Positions 29,277 to 38,538 of a stretch of DNA of 64,000 nucleotides are shown here, one piece after another (the stretch's first letter is position 1; every line of letters begins with the position of its first letter). A program made the position numbers and the translations under genes. This DNA is from Nostoc sp. FACHB-110 (lineage in GTDB: Bacteria > Cyanobacteriota > Cyanobacteriia > Cyanobacteriales > Nostocaceae): NCBI RefSeq assembly GCF_014697425.1, contig NZ_JACJRU010000007.1, positions 152,634 to 216,633 on the forward strand, read 5' to 3'. The notes beneath the pieces were generated by a model that saw only the letters and a program-made list of their open reading frames with translations, did not search any database and was not told the DNA's origin.

Positions 29277-30356
29277 ATGGTGCAAATCAAGCGAGCTTTG
29301 ATTACTGGTATTACCGGTCAAGATGGTTCATACTTGAGTGAGTTTTTACTAGAGCAAGGTTACGAGGTTCATGGAATTATTCGTCGGACTTCCACCTTCA
29401 ACACCGATCGCATCGATCACATTTATGAAGATCCTCACAAAGAGGGAGTGCGCTTATTTCTTCATTACGGTGATTTGACAGACGGTACAACACTGCGACG
29501 AATTTTGGAAGAAGTTCAGCCAACAGAAATTTACAATTTAGGCGCACAATCTCACGTCAGAGTTAGCTTTGATTCCCCAGAGTACACAGTTGATGCAGTT
29601 GGTATGGGTACACTGCGTCTGTTGGAAGCTATTCGGGACTACCAACGCCGCACAGGTACTGAAGTACGTTTCTACCAAGCTGGTTCTTCGGAAATGTATG
29701 GTTTAGTACAAGCAGTACCACAAAGCGAAACTACGCCGTTTTATCCTCGCAGTCCTTATGCTTGTGCTAAGGTTTACGCTCACTGGCAAACAGTAAATTA
29801 CCGCGAGTCCTATAATTTATTTGCTTGTAACGGTATTTTGTTCAACCATGAATCACCCCGACGTGGTGAAACATTTGTAACTCGCAAAATCACCAGAGCA
29901 GTAGCGAGAATTGTGGCTGGTAAGCAGAAAAAATTGTACATGGGCAATCTTGATGCTAAACGTGATTGGGGCTATGCCAAAGATTACGTCAGAGCGATGT
30001 GGTTGATGTTACAACAAGAACAGCCAGATGATTACGTAATTGCCACTGGTGAAACCCACTCAGTACGAGAATTTTTAGAATTAGCTTTTGGTTATGTCAA
30101 TCTTAACTGGCAAGATTACATAGAGTTTGACGATCGCTACTTGCGCCCTGCAGAAGTAGACTTATTAATTGGCGATCCGACTAAGGCAAAACAGAAATTA
30201 GGTTGGCAACCTTCAGTCACCTTTGAAGGGTTAGTTTCTTTGATGGTAGAAGCCGATTTACAAGCGTTGGGACATACTTCCCCCAATGGTAATGGTTCAT
30301 CAACACCTGTAGATATTGCTACTATTCGGCAAGAACTGGGCGCGCTCCATTTCTGA
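29277..30356 (+). CDS. gmd: GDP-mannose 4,6-dehydratase
   Basis: Makes GDP-4-keto-6-deoxymannose from GDP-mannose, the precursor of GDP-fucose and GDP-rhamnose. The protein of about 359 residues starts [20 protein letters not shown] with the GxxGxDG coenzyme motif, then [36 protein letters not shown], the SSEMYG catalytic segment, and [15 protein letters not shown] with the Tyr-Lys pair. All are diagnostic of Gmd. I start at the ATG at 29277 because an AGGAA box lies 11 bases before it; an upstream in-frame TTG at 29271 is less likely. It is followed 23 bases later by fcl, so both steps to GDP-fucose are together. Confidence 0.95.
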   Translation: MVQIKRALITGITGQDGSYLSEFLLEQGYEVHGIIRRTSTFNTDRIDHIYEDPHKEGVRLFLHYGDLTDGTTLRRILEEVQPTEIYNLGAQSHVRVSFDSPEYTVDAVGMGTLRLLEAIRDYQRRTGTEVRFYQAGSSEMYGLVQAVPQSETTPFYPRSPYACAKVYAHWQTVNYRESYNLFACNGILFNHESPRRGETFVTRKITRAVARIVAGKQKKLYMGNLDAKRDWGYAKDYVRAMWLMLQQEQPDDYVIATGETHSVREFLELAFGYVNLNWQDYIEFDDRYLRPAEVDLLIGDPTKAKQKLGWQPSVTFEGLVSLMVEADLQALGHTSPNGNGSSTPVDIATIRQELGALHF

Positions 30357-30379
30357 TTCACACCGCTATAAATAAAAAT

Positions 30380-31324
30380 ATGACTGCCTTAGAACTGAAA
30401 AATAAAAGGATTCTCGTTACAGGTGGAGCGGGATTCCTAGGTCGTCAGGTGATAGATCATCTGTGTAAAGCTGGGGCTGATAGTGCCAAAATTACAATAC
30501 CGCGATCGCGTGAATGCGACATTCGGATTTGGGAAAATTGCCAGCGTGCAGTTGACCAACAAGACATTATTATTCACTTAGCGGCTCACGTTGGTGGGAT
30601 TGGTCTCAACCGTGAAAAGCCCGCAGAGTTGTTCTACGACAACTTGATTATGGGAACCCAGCTAATTCATGCGGCCTATCAAGCTGGAGTAGAAAAATTT
30701 GTCTGTGTTGGGACAATCTGCGCCTATCCTAAATTTACTCCTGTGCCATTTAAAGAAGATGATCTTTGGAATGGCTACCCAGAAGAAACGAATGCACCTT
30801 ATGGTGTGGCGAAAAAAGCACTGTTAGTTCAGTTGCAATCTTACCGCCAGCAATATGGTTTCAATGGTATTTACTTACTACCTGTAAATTTATACGGGCC
30901 AGAAGATAACTTTGACCCCAGCAGTTCTCATGTAATTCCCGCCTTAATTCGCAAAGTCCACGAAGCCCAAATTAAGGGAGAAAAACAACTCCCAGTTTGG
31001 GGTGATGGCAGTCCTACCCGTGAATTCCTCTATTCAGAAGATGCAGCACGGGGAATTGTTATGGGTACTCAATTTTACAATGACTCTGAACCAGTGAACT
31101 TAGGTACTGGCTATGAAATTTCCATTCGTGATTTGATTACCCTAATTTGCGAACTAATGGAATTTGACGGTGAAATCGTTTGGGAAACTGACAAACCCAA
31201 TGGTCAACCCCGTAGATGTTTGGATACGGAACGCGCCAAGCAAGCTTTTGGCTTCACGGCGCAAGTGGGCTTTAAAGAAGGGCTAAAAAATACCATTGAT
31301 TGGTATCGTCAAAACGCTGCTTAA
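30380..31324 (+). CDS. fcl: GDP-L-fucose synthase
   Basis: Epimerises and reduces GDP-4-keto-6-deoxymannose to GDP-L-fucose (NADPH). The 314-residue SDR has [16 protein letters not shown] (residues 13-28), the HVGGIGLN segment near 75, [18 protein letters not shown] near 115, the [11 protein letters not shown]yr-Lys pair near 140, and [21 protein letters not shown] with the conserved substrate loop. These match WcaG/Fcl closely, and length is normal. It is the second gene of the gmd-fcl operon and ends 28 bases before a dispersed 29-bp palindrome. Confidence 0.95.
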   Translation: MTALELKNKRILVTGGAGFLGRQVIDHLCKAGADSAKITIPRSRECDIRIWENCQRAVDQQDIIIHLAAHVGGIGLNREKPAELFYDNLIMGTQLIHAAYQAGVEKFVCVGTICAYPKFTPVPFKEDDLWNGYPEETNAPYGVAKKALLVQLQSYRQQYGFNGIYLLPVNLYGPEDNFDPSSSHVIPALIRKVHEAQIKGEKQLPVWGDGSPTREFLYSEDAARGIVMGTQFYNDSEPVNLGTGYEISIRDLITLICELMEFDGEIVWETDKPNGQPRRCLDTERAKQAFGFTAQVGFKEGLKNTIDWYRQNAA

Positions 31325-31351
31325 ACACTGTAGGTTAGACGTTCTCTTGAT

Positions 31352-31380
31352 GTAGAGATGTTGCAATGCAACGTCTCTAC
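31352..31380. repeat. 29-bp dispersed palindrome (copy 2)
   Basis: Same design as 5481-5509: arms GTAGAGATG and CGTCTCTAC around TTGCAATGCAA. It differs from copy 1 at two positions in the left half and centre. It lies between fcl and the cyclo-ligase gene and could act as an mRNA hairpin. Confidence 0.8.
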
Positions 31381-31402
31381 AATTTTTATGGGTACAGTTG
31401 AT

Positions 31403-32005
31403 ATGCAACTAGATAAGGTTAAACTACGCCGCACATTAATCAAACAACGGCAATTAATGTCTGTTACAGAGTGGAGAGATAAAAGCGATCGCATCTGTCA
31501 ACAATTGCAAGCTTCTGCTATCTTTAACCAAGTAAAAACAATACTGGCTTATTTTAGCTTTCGTCAAGAACCTGATATCAGTCCTTTATTTGCAAATACT
31601 AGATATCAATGGGGATTTCCGCGCTGCGTGGGTAATTCCCTATCTTGGCATCTTTGGCAAGTTGGAGACTTAGTAGAAATTAACAGCTATGGCATTAAAG
31701 AACCACATCCCGATGCGCCAAGAATAGATCCTCGTGAAGTCGATTTAATTCTTGTGCCTAGTGTAGCTGGCGATCGCCAAGGTTATCGCTTGGGTTATGG
31801 TGGTGGATATTATGACCGCTTACTGGGTTCTTCTGAATGGGCTAATAAACCAACTGTAGGTATAGTGTTTGATTTTGCTTACTTGCCGCAACTACCTAGC
31901 CAAAAGTGGGATATACCTTTACAAGCGATCGCTACAGAAACTAAATTCATTATTTATAGTAGGGAACAAGGAACTGGGAATAGGGTTGAAAGGTTCTGCA
32001 AATAA
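31403..32005 (+). CDS. 5-formyltetrahydrofolate cyclo-ligase
   Basis: Converts 5-formyl-THF to 5,10-methenyl-THF using ATP, recycling folate in the cytoplasm. About 200 residues: KVKLRRTLIKQRQLMS near the N-terminus binds nucleotide, SFRQEPDISPLF follows, and the C-terminal LGYGGGYYDRLL (with GYRLG before it) is the family signature. I start at 31403 because the upstream in-frame positions are encoded by the 29-bp palindrome; 31388 is an alternative and neither has a good ribosome binding site. The last 15 residues (EQGTGNRVE...) come from a low-complexity cyanobacterial intergenic repeat that extended the frame. Confidence 0.87.
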   Translation: MQLDKVKLRRTLIKQRQLMSVTEWRDKSDRICQQLQASAIFNQVKTILAYFSFRQEPDISPLFANTRYQWGFPRCVGNSLSWHLWQVGDLVEINSYGIKEPHPDAPRIDPREVDLILVPSVAGDRQGYRLGYGGGYYDRLLGSSEWANKPTVGIVFDFAYLPQLPSQKWDIPLQAIATETKFIIYSREQGTGNRVERFCK

Positions 32006-32010
32006 ATTTT

Positions 32011-32850
32011 ATGAAGCTGAATATAAAAAACTCACGTTGGCAAATTTTGAGCACATACAGTTTACTAAGTGCGATCGCATTATTAACGCTGTTTCCATTG
32101 TTGTGGTTAATTAGTACAGCGTTGAAATCACCCACCGAAAATATTTTACAATCCCCGCCACAATTATTACCTAGCCAACCTACTCTAAGTAATTTTAAGA
32201 GTGTTTGGCAATCTTTACCTTTTGCTCAATATTTATATAACAGCACTTTGGTTTCTGTGCTGACTGTTGGTTTAAATCTACTTTTTTGTGCTTTAGCGGC
32301 TTACCCTTTAGCTAGGCTTTCATTTCCAGGGCGAGATTGGATTTTTATTGCGATCGTATCTACAATCATGATTCCGTTTCAGATTGTCATGATCCCCTTA
32401 TACATTCTCACAGTTCAGTTAGGCTTAGTAAACAGTTATTGGGGAATGATGTTTCCGAGTTTAGCCTCGGCTTTTGGCATTTTTTTGCTACGGCAAGCTT
32501 TTATGGGTGTCCCCAAAGAAATCGAAGAAGCCGCCCGGATGGATGGCAGTTCGGAATTAGGCTTATGGTGGCATATTATGTTGCCTGCTGTTCGTCCGGC
32601 GTTAGTCACTCTGGCAATTTTTGTCTTTATTGGTTCTTGGAGTGATTTTCTGTGGCCATTGATTGTCATTCAAGACGAAAAACTATATACCTTACCGTTG
32701 GGAGTGGCAAAATTAGCAGGGACGTTTTCTTTAGATTGGCGTTTAGTTGCTGCTGGCTCAATTATTTCGATTGCTCCAGTGCTCATATTATTTTTATTTT
32801 TACAAAGGTATATTGTCCCAACGGATACAGGTAGTGGTGTTAAGGGTTGA
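32011..32850 (+). CDS. Carbohydrate ABC transporter permease (MalG-like)
   Basis: A 279-residue inner membrane permease of the CUT1 sugar-uptake class with six predicted membrane segments (first about 12-34). The EAA loop that docks to the ATPase is EEAARMDGSSELGLWWHIMLP near residue 170, matching the MalG type. It would need a MalF-type partner, a binding protein and an ATPase, none of which is in the window, so it probably works with components coded elsewhere. It begins five bases after the cyclo-ligase gene. The substrate cannot be told; the surrounding sugar genes are biosynthetic, not uptake genes. Confidence 0.87.
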   Translation: MKLNIKNSRWQILSTYSLLSAIALLTLFPLLWLISTALKSPTENILQSPPQLLPSQPTLSNFKSVWQSLPFAQYLYNSTLVSVLTVGLNLLFCALAAYPLARLSFPGRDWIFIAIVSTIMIPFQIVMIPLYILTVQLGLVNSYWGMMFPSLASAFGIFLLRQAFMGVPKEIEEAARMDGSSELGLWWHIMLPAVRPALVTLAIFVFIGSWSDFLWPLIVIQDEKLYTLPLGVAKLAGTFSLDWRLVAAGSIISIAPVLILFLFLQRYIVPTDTGSGVKG

Positions 32851-32862
32851 AAGCAAAAAATC

Positions 32863-33573
32863 TTAATAAGCACCACTTTTGTGCAGTACTACCCAAATTG
32901 TTTTCCAAATTAGCATCAGGTCATAGCCGATAGACCATTTCTTTTGATAATCAATATCCATCTTAACGATAGTTTCAAAATCTTTGATTTGAGAACGACC
33001 ATTGACTTGCCATTCTCCCGTCATTCCTGGCTTAACTCTTAATCTCTCCCAATGGTGCGGCGCATAGTGCATAACTTCATCAGGGGTGGGTGGACGAGTC
33101 CCAACTAAACTCATATCCCCCATTAACACATTCCAAAATTGGGGGAATTCATCTAAGCTAGTCCGACGCAGGAATTTGCCAATAGGTGTAATCCGGGGAT
33201 CATCATCTGATTTAAAAATGTGGCCGCTGGCTTGATTTTTGACTAAGTGCTTCAGTTTCTCAGCATTAACTACCATAGAACGGAACTTCCAAATGCGGAA
33301 AGTTTGCCCATTCATACCGCAGCGAACTTGGGAGTAGAATACTGGGCCAGGATCGGTAATTTTGGTAGCTATGGCTATGGGAATGATCAGTATGGCTGTA
33401 ATAACTAGCCCAACAATCGCTCCTAGGATGTCAATTAATCTTTTCGTGATACTTGAGGTCGAGCAGTGCAAAGGTTGTTGTAAAGATTTAACTGATTTCC
33501 AATGAGCCGTGACAGCTAAGTTATTCACAACATAACCTCCTGCCTCAGAAGTAACAGTAGGTAGTGACAACAT
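32863..33573 (-). CDS. Second polyprenyl-phosphate sugar phosphotransferase
   Basis: A PF02397 initiating sugar transferase of about 236 residues. Order: N-terminal tail (SLPTVTSEAGGYVVNN), membrane hairpin (IVGLVITAILIIPIAIA), FYSQVRCGMNGQTFRIWKFRS, then RRTSLDEFPQFWNVLMGDMS, VGTRPPTPDE and KPGMTGEWQVNGRS. The VGTRPPTPDEV segment and C-terminal LIWKTIWVVLHKSGAY are typical of the exopolysaccharide type. I prefer the ATG at 33573 over the GTG at 33609, though the latter cannot be excluded. It converges on the ABC permease gene with 12 bases between stops. Confidence 0.85.
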   Translation of the reverse strand: MLSLPTVTSEAGGYVVNNLAVTAHWKSVKSLQQPLHCSTSSITKRLIDILGAIVGLVITAILIIPIAIATKITDPGPVFYSQVRCGMNGQTFRIWKFRSMVVNAEKLKHLVKNQASGHIFKSDDDPRITPIGKFLRRTSLDEFPQFWNVLMGDMSLVGTRPPTPDEVMHYAPHHWERLRVKPGMTGEWQVNGRSQIKDFETIVKMDIDYQKKWSIGYDLMLIWKTIWVVLHKSGAY

Positions 33574-33740
33574 AAGGAGTTTTTGGATTAGGGGTAGATA
33601 GAGTTGCACCTGTACTGAGTGCTAATATAAACAAAAAATATATGATGTATTAAAGCCATAGTTCAAAGTTTACCTAATCTTTGAATTAAACTGAATATTT
33701 TAAATTTTGAGTGTTAAATCGATGAAGACAGGTAATTCAG

Positions 33741-36266
33741 CTAGAAAACAATTAGCATCCACAGACTAGCTGCCAAGACGATGGTTGCTAGGTGTTGCCA
33801 AAATAGCGATCGCAGTGGCTGGCGTGCTATTTTCTGCGTTAGTACTATTGTTAGCAATACGGAAATAACTAAAGTCGAACCTTGTAAAAATTCAATTACG
33901 GCTGGATGAGCTACTAACACTGGCAAATTTTCGCTATTTAAGCCAAAAGTGGCTAAAGTCACGGGTAAAATTCGCCCACCTTCACCTAAACCTAAGCGCA
34001 GGTAATGAGCTAAATTTGCCCCCAAAACCAAGGGTAAGTAGCCATAAGCAAGTTCTATGAATGATTTAGGTTTTTTAGAAAAATTAAATAGTTTGAGCAA
34101 GTTGTATGCTAACCAAGCTATGGCAATGGGAAACAGCAAAACTAGCAATGATAATCCTAAATGCTGACCAAATTGAGTTAAATCCAGATTTAAACCTAAC
34201 AATGTTTGTAGTTCTGGTAAACGATGCAGATATACACCACCCCAGAGTAAAAATAATAATGCCACTTCATACTGGCGCGGCACATGGGTTGTCCATAATT
34301 CCACACCTGGCGGACGCAAGTTAAACTCAACAGAACGGTGGGGACAGGCTTTTAAACAGGTCATACACAAGACACAATCTCGATTGTCTTCTAGCTGGGC
34401 AGGATGAGAATATAAAGGACAGCCATTAGTTTCCAGACCTTCGCCTTTTTGCGGCCCACCTTTGTAACACTGATAAGTAGTACAGGTAGCAGAACAAATG
34501 CCTTGCTGCGCACGGAGTTCGGTCATCGACAGTTTAGCGAATAAACCATTCATCCCACCAATAGGACAGAGATAGCGACACCAAAACCGCCGTTCAAATA
34601 TAGCTGAAAAAATCATTGCCCCGGCGGTAATTAACAACAGCAAACAAGCTGACAAGTAAGCTGTGTTTTCTAAGTGCCAGAGTTCTTCCCACAAGAAAAT
34701 TAAAGTAAATAAGCCAAATACAAACCATCCACCCCATTTTTCAGCTTTTTCTCGTGGCCAGCGTTTGAGTTGGCGAGGAAATAACCACAGAGATAATTTT
34801 TGGGTAATTTCGCCGTAAATCATGAAAGGACAAACGGCACACCATACGCGACCTAAAAAGGGAAAGATGAATAAAAAGAAAGGCCACCACCAAGCCCAAA
34901 ATAAATTTAAAGCAAAATTGCGATCGCGGGTTTGCGGCCCTATAAATAACACACCCACAATCAAGGCAAAAGCTACTACCGTAAAACCATAGTTAATTCG
35001 GTCTGGCCACCAGTCACTGCGTAAAAACTTGCGTAGTTTAGGATAAGCATTGAGCAAATTAAGCCGAAATTCTTTTTTCTTGGTTTGGGCTGACCAAAAG
35101 ATTTCTTCTGTTAATTCTTGTCTTTCTCCGGCTTGCACAATTGCCCGTTCAACTAAATTTTTCAATTCTTTAAGGTTGCCAGGGAAATCATAAGACTGCA
35201 AGCGACGTAAAGCTTCTGGGGTGACATAGGGTTTGGAGATACCGCGCGATCGCACGTAAAGACTGATGTAATATTCTACCTGTACTTTGATGTCAGCTTT
35301 TCGCACGCGCAAAGGTGGTACTTTAATTACACGACCCACACAACGCTCAATTTTAGATTCAGTTTTTTCCGAAACCAGCAAAATTCGGGCTGGGCTAATG
35401 AGAGGTTCAACTGTAGGTTCTCCTGCACGAGCTACAGGGGTATAGCTACCGGTTTTGATGAACTGTACCATTGCTGGTAGTAACTCTGGTGGCAATTCTT
35501 GGATATTGTTGAGTACTAAAGTACCTTCTCCCAGCCATTCCAACAGACCAGGTTTACCACCAGCACGACCAAATAGGTCTATGCCGCTAGTTTGGAGGAT
35601 ACCACAATTAATTTTAATGATGGGTTCCCGGCGTTTAGGCGAACTGTAGTGAATCAAAGCAGCAATATTATCTTTTTCTAAGCCCGGTTCGCCAAATATC
35701 TCTACTGATTTGTTATCAGCTGCGGCTTCTCGTATTTGTTCGCGTAAACGTACTGCATAACGACTTGTACCGACAATACCCCGTTGGGCTTTGGTAACTA
35801 AATAAGGACGTAAAGCGACAGAGCGTTCTTGTTCGTATGTTAAAGCTGATGTGACTTGGGCTAATTCTTGGGCTAAGGTACGAGATAATACCTGAGTAAT
35901 TTCTGGATATTGACCAACTAAGGTGCGAAATTTAGTAGCAGGAATCACCCAGACATGACATTCGGTCAGCGCGAAGATTGTGGATAATGTGAATTCCTCT
36001 AATAGCAGTTCTTTAAGGTTAATTACTGCCCCTGGAAGAATGCCGAAAATGGGAGTAAATTTACTTTTATAGCTCGTGCCGCTTTCTATTTGACCATCTT
36101 TGAGGATATAAAGAGCCTCTGGGGAAGTACCCGCGCTCACTAAATTACTGCCTTGGGGAACAACTTTTTCTCCTAAAGCTTCAGCGATCGCATTCAACGC
36201 CGCTGATGAGAGAATTCCTAAAGTTGTACGCTCTTGTAGCCAAATGACTGTTTCTTGTAATGTCAT
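33741..36266 (-). CDS. cNMP-binding / degenerate sigma54-AAA / membrane 4Fe-4S fusion protein
   Basis: An 841-residue fusion. Residues about 10-135 are a cyclic nucleotide-binding fold (LYILKDGQIESGTS, GAVINLKELLLEE). Residues about 160-395 resemble the AAA domain of sigma54 activators but are altered: Walker A reads GEPGLEKD, Walker B GTLVLNNIQEL with the acidic pair replaced by Asn, and no GAFTGA loop is present. Residues about 420-841 are a NapH/NosR-type membrane ferredoxin with about eight membrane segments and Cys groups CAVCP, CRYLCPIGG, CSATCTTYQC and CVLCMTCLKACP. This suggests a membrane redox sensor or electron carrier with regulatory domains. Cyanobacteria generally lack sigma54, so the AAA part is unlikely to activate that polymerase. 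It is monocistronic. Confidence 0.8.
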   Translation of the reverse strand: MTLQETVIWLQERTTLGILSSAALNAIAEALGEKVVPQGSNLVSAGTSPEALYILKDGQIESGTSYKSKFTPIFGILPGAVINLKELLLEEFTLSTIFALTECHVWVIPATKFRTLVGQYPEITQVLSRTLAQELAQVTSALTYEQERSVALRPYLVTKAQRGIVGTSRYAVRLREQIREAAADNKSVEIFGEPGLEKDNIAALIHYSSPKRREPIIKINCGILQTSGIDLFGRAGGKPGLLEWLGEGTLVLNNIQELPPELLPAMVQFIKTGSYTPVARAGEPTVEPLISPARILLVSEKTESKIERCVGRVIKVPPLRVRKADIKVQVEYYISLYVRSRGISKPYVTPEALRRLQSYDFPGNLKELKNLVERAIVQAGERQELTEEIFWSAQTKKKEFRLNLLNAYPKLRKFLRSDWWPDRINYGFTVVAFALIVGVLFIGPQTRDRNFALNLFWAWWWPFFLFIFPFLGRVWCAVCPFMIYGEITQKLSLWLFPRQLKRWPREKAEKWGGWFVFGLFTLIFLWEELWHLENTAYLSACLLLLITAGAMIFSAIFERRFWCRYLCPIGGMNGLFAKLSMTELRAQQGICSATCTTYQCYKGGPQKGEGLETNGCPLYSHPAQLEDNRDCVLCMTCLKACPHRSVEFNLRPPGVELWTTHVPRQYEVALLFLLWGGVYLHRLPELQTLLGLNLDLTQFGQHLGLSLLVLLFPIAIAWLAYNLLKLFNFSKKPKSFIELAYGYLPLVLGANLAHYLRLGLGEGGRILPVTLATFGLNSENLPVLVAHPAVIEFLQGSTLVISVLLTIVLTQKIARQPLRSLFWQHLATIVLAASLWMLIVF

Positions 36267-36340
36267 TGTGGGTTTTCCGTGCAGCCTGCTTACTGTATAA
36301 ATGGAATTATCCCTGATTGGAATGTCAAAAACATTGTGTG

Positions 36341-36430
36341 ATGAGTTTGTCAGATGTACCTAATCTTTGGGTTCCTGTGGTGCTTTTAGGCTTGATTGTG
36401 TTGGCGGCGATATTTTTTAGCCGTAGCTAG
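36341..36430 (+). CDS. Candidate 29-residue single-pass membrane peptide
   Basis: The open frame encodes SLSDVPNLWVPVVLLGLI followed by VLAAIFFSRS. A short polar N-terminus, a single hydrophobic helix and a basic end match the architecture of photosystem and cytochrome complex small subunits, but I do not recognise it as PetG, PetL, PetN, PsbM, PsaM or Psb30. It is divergent from the Fe-S fusion gene and is followed by a plausible hairpin-plus-T-run at 36539-36573. The ribosome binding site is weak. Too short for ordinary gene callers. Confidence 0.35.
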   Translation: MSLSDVPNLWVPVVLLGLIVLAAIFFSRS

Positions 36431-36538
36431 AATTATTTGCGATCGCATAATTTTCATGGGAATGTGATATTACTGTCACATTAGCTTGTTAGCTTATCTA
36501 GAAGTAAACAAGTAGTTTGCTCCTCACACCATACTTTC

Positions 36539-36573
36539 AGCCCTTTTGCTTTTATATGCACTGGGGCTTTTTT
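36539..36573 (+). terminator. Plus-strand terminator after 29-residue frame
   Basis: AGCCC and GGGCT form the outer stem with an inner TGC/GCA pairing, followed by TTTTTTC on the plus strand. No other plus-strand gene precedes it nearby, so it suggests a short plus-strand transcript, which is consistent with the peptide at 36341-36430 being real. Confidence 0.5.
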
Positions 36574-36578
36574 CATAA

Positions 36579-37442
36579 TTAAGGGTTACAGTAATTACAT
36601 TGTGCAGGATCAGCAAATTCTCCATGCTCAGTAAATAATTTTTCTTGCTTAAAACCACATTTTTGACATTGATAAATTACTGCAAGTGTTAAACTAGTGG
36701 GCATAGAACACATACCACATGGTAGTCCGGCAATTTTTTCCGTGATAGCAAAACCAGGTGCAGAACAATTTGGACAGAGGCTTTTAATTTTAGTTAATAA
36801 GTTGAAAGTGGCTTTGGCAATATTCTGCATCCGGGTGGGATTATAAAGCGCTCGCATATCTGTTTCTAGGTTAACTTTGCCATTGACAGAATTTTTTAGG
36901 GCTATGTTGATGGTTGCTTGGAATTTTGCTTCTGTCGTAATCCCTTTAATTATTTTTCTGTTTTGCGTGGATTTATCTTCCCAATAAATTACTAAACCAT
37001 GTTCAGGAAAGCCAATTTTCGCAGCAAAATCATAGGCTTCTTGAAGATTATCAACTATCTGATGATTAAAGTTCGTTTCCAGGGAAAATTCTTCACCAAT
37101 AATTTCTATTTCATTTTGTTTATCTACGAGAATTACTATTTCTCGGTTAGAGTAAATATATGGTACAAGTGGATGTGGTACAAAACTACCTTCGCTGGCA
37201 ATTGCTAAAGTTTCTCCTGTTAATTTTAAGGCGGTTTCAGCTTTTAACTTTGCTGCTGCAATTTGTGTTCCAGGACGTTTTATTTCTCTTGTAAATGTCC
37301 CAAAAACATCAGTGTTAAAATCAGGCGGTACTATAGTTTTAATTTCTAATTCTTGTTCTAATAATGGCGCAATAACCTTTTCTTTTTGGTGCATTGTCGC
37401 AATTACACCTACTCGTTGGCTAAATAATTGCTGAATTTGCAT
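36579..37442 (-). CDS. DUF6671-family protein, function unknown
   Basis: A protein of about 288 residues resembling DUF6671. The main body starts QIQQLFSQRVGVIATMHQKEK and includes DVFGTFTREIKRPGTQ, and IASEGSFVPHP near 85. The C-terminus contains two Cys pairs (CPNCSAP and CGMC, then CQKCG and CNYC), which look like zinc ribbons. I start at 37442, since the open frame up to 37529 adds a hydrophobic leader unlike the rest and has no ribosome binding site. Catalytic activity is not known for this family. The tail-side terminator at 36539-36573 is on the other strand. Confidence 0.65.
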   Translation of the reverse strand: MQIQQLFSQRVGVIATMHQKEKVIAPLLEQELEIKTIVPPDFNTDVFGTFTREIKRPGTQIAAAKLKAETALKLTGETLAIASEGSFVPHPLVPYIYSNREIVILVDKQNEIEIIGEEFSLETNFNHQIVDNLQEAYDFAAKIGFPEHGLVIYWEDKSTQNRKIIKGITTEAKFQATINIALKNSVNGKVNLETDMRALYNPTRMQNIAKATFNLLTKIKSLCPNCSAPGFAITEKIAGLPCGMCSMPTSLTLAVIYQCQKCGFKQEKLFTEHGEFADPAQCNYCNP

Positions 37443-37604
37443 TGTAGAGTTAGGTATATCAAAATTAATGAAAATTACAATATTAACAGTAGCGTGAATT
37501 ACAGCAGTTTTGATTTGTCTGAAGTACAAATTAATTGGTTATGAGGCAGGAGAAAGAAGATTTCGATATTTAATTCTCCGATTATGTACCTCATTTATCG
37601 AAAA

Positions 37605-37756
37605 GAATTCAGGAGTCAGCAGTCAGAATTTATGCTGAATTTTGTACGAATGGCTGATGAATAACTTGGTTTAATACTTCCAAGTGTATCGTAGATTTGT
37701 TGGTCTTCAATTAGTTGCCGTAAGTGAACACCTGACTGATGCTGACTCCTGAATTC
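37605..37756. repeat. 152-bp repeat with 22-25 bp inverted ends
   Basis: Left end GAATTCAGGAGTCAGCA... at 37605-37626 and right end 37732-37756 are inverted copies; the right arm has a three-base insertion. GAGTCAG-containing repeats of this type recur in Nostoc-type genomes. No coding capacity and no obvious target duplication. It lies just beyond the hemJ stop codon. Confidence 0.65.
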
Positions 37757-37761
37757 TTCAA

Positions 37762-38346
37762 TTAACTTTGTTCTTGAGGAACTTGGCTAATTTGTGCCAT
37801 CAATTTTTCTTTGTCACGCTTGCGTTTTTTGGCGTATAGCTGAATAGTCACCGCCATAAAAATAATCAAACCAAAAATTCCCCAAGCTGTAATATCTGTG
37901 GGTAGATTGTCTTTAAATATAGCTAATAAGACAATCACCACCAACATAACTGTAGGTGCTTCGTTTAAAGCACGTAACTGTTGACCAGTCCAACGACATT
38001 CATCATTAGCTAACTTTTTCATCAAGCGACCACAGTAATGATGATAAGCCAATAAAATTGCGACAAATAGTAGTTTGAAGTGTAGCCAACCCTGTTTTAA
38101 AACTTCTGGTTCGGTACTCACTAAACCTATCGCCATCGCTACTGTGACTAACATTCCTGGAGTAGTGATGATACGATAAAGACGTAGTTCCATAATTTGA
38201 TACTGCTTTTTCAGTATCGTACGTGCTGGTTCTGGTTCTTGTTCAGCTTCAACATGGTAAATAAACAAACGCACCAGATAAAATAGGCCAGCAAACCAAA
38301 CTACAATGCCAATAATATGAAATGCTTTAAACCAAGAATAAGCCAT
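37762..38346 (-). CDS. hemJ: Protoporphyrinogen IX oxidase, HemJ type
   Basis: Oxidises protoporphyrinogen IX to protoporphyrin IX in heme and chlorophyll synthesis; HemJ is the form used by most cyanobacteria. The 194-residue membrane protein has four to five helices: WFKAFHIIGIVVWFAGLFYL near the N-terminus with the conserved His (residue 10), the ELRLYRIITTPGM block near 55, and GWLHFKLLFVAILLAYHHYCG near 87-107 with additional His. These are the HemJ signature positions. Length and topology fit. The final 30 residues (KKRKRDKEKLMAQI...) are basic. It is probably in tandem with other minus-strand genes but has 190 bases of spacer upstream. Confidence 0.88.
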   Translation of the reverse strand: MAYSWFKAFHIIGIVVWFAGLFYLVRLFIYHVEAEQEPEPARTILKKQYQIMELRLYRIITTPGMLVTVAMAIGLVSTEPEVLKQGWLHFKLLFVAILLAYHHYCGRLMKKLANDECRWTGQQLRALNEAPTVMLVVIVLLAIFKDNLPTDITAWGIFGLIIFMAVTIQLYAKKRKRDKEKLMAQISQVPQEQS

Positions 38347-38462
38347 GAATTATCATCTCCATTAAGGTGGCTTTAATGAGATCGTAAGTCATCAGAAAAA
38401 TCTCTTCATTTGCTTACGATAGCATTAGAAACTGTGCTGAATCATCTAATGAGCTATTTATT

Positions 38463-38487
38463 AAACACAGATAATTTACCTGTGTTT
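38463..38487 (-). terminator. Hairpin downstream of alpha/beta hydrolase gene
   Basis: Perfect 8-base stem AAACACAG / CTGTGTTT with a 9-base loop, about 55 bases past the stop of the minus-strand hydrolase. The following bases (TTAATAAATAG on the minus strand) form only a weak T-run. Confidence 0.4.
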
Positions 38488-38538
38488 ATTTATGGTTTCA
38501 CTTTTTATAATATCGATTTTGACAAAATTTATTTCTGC

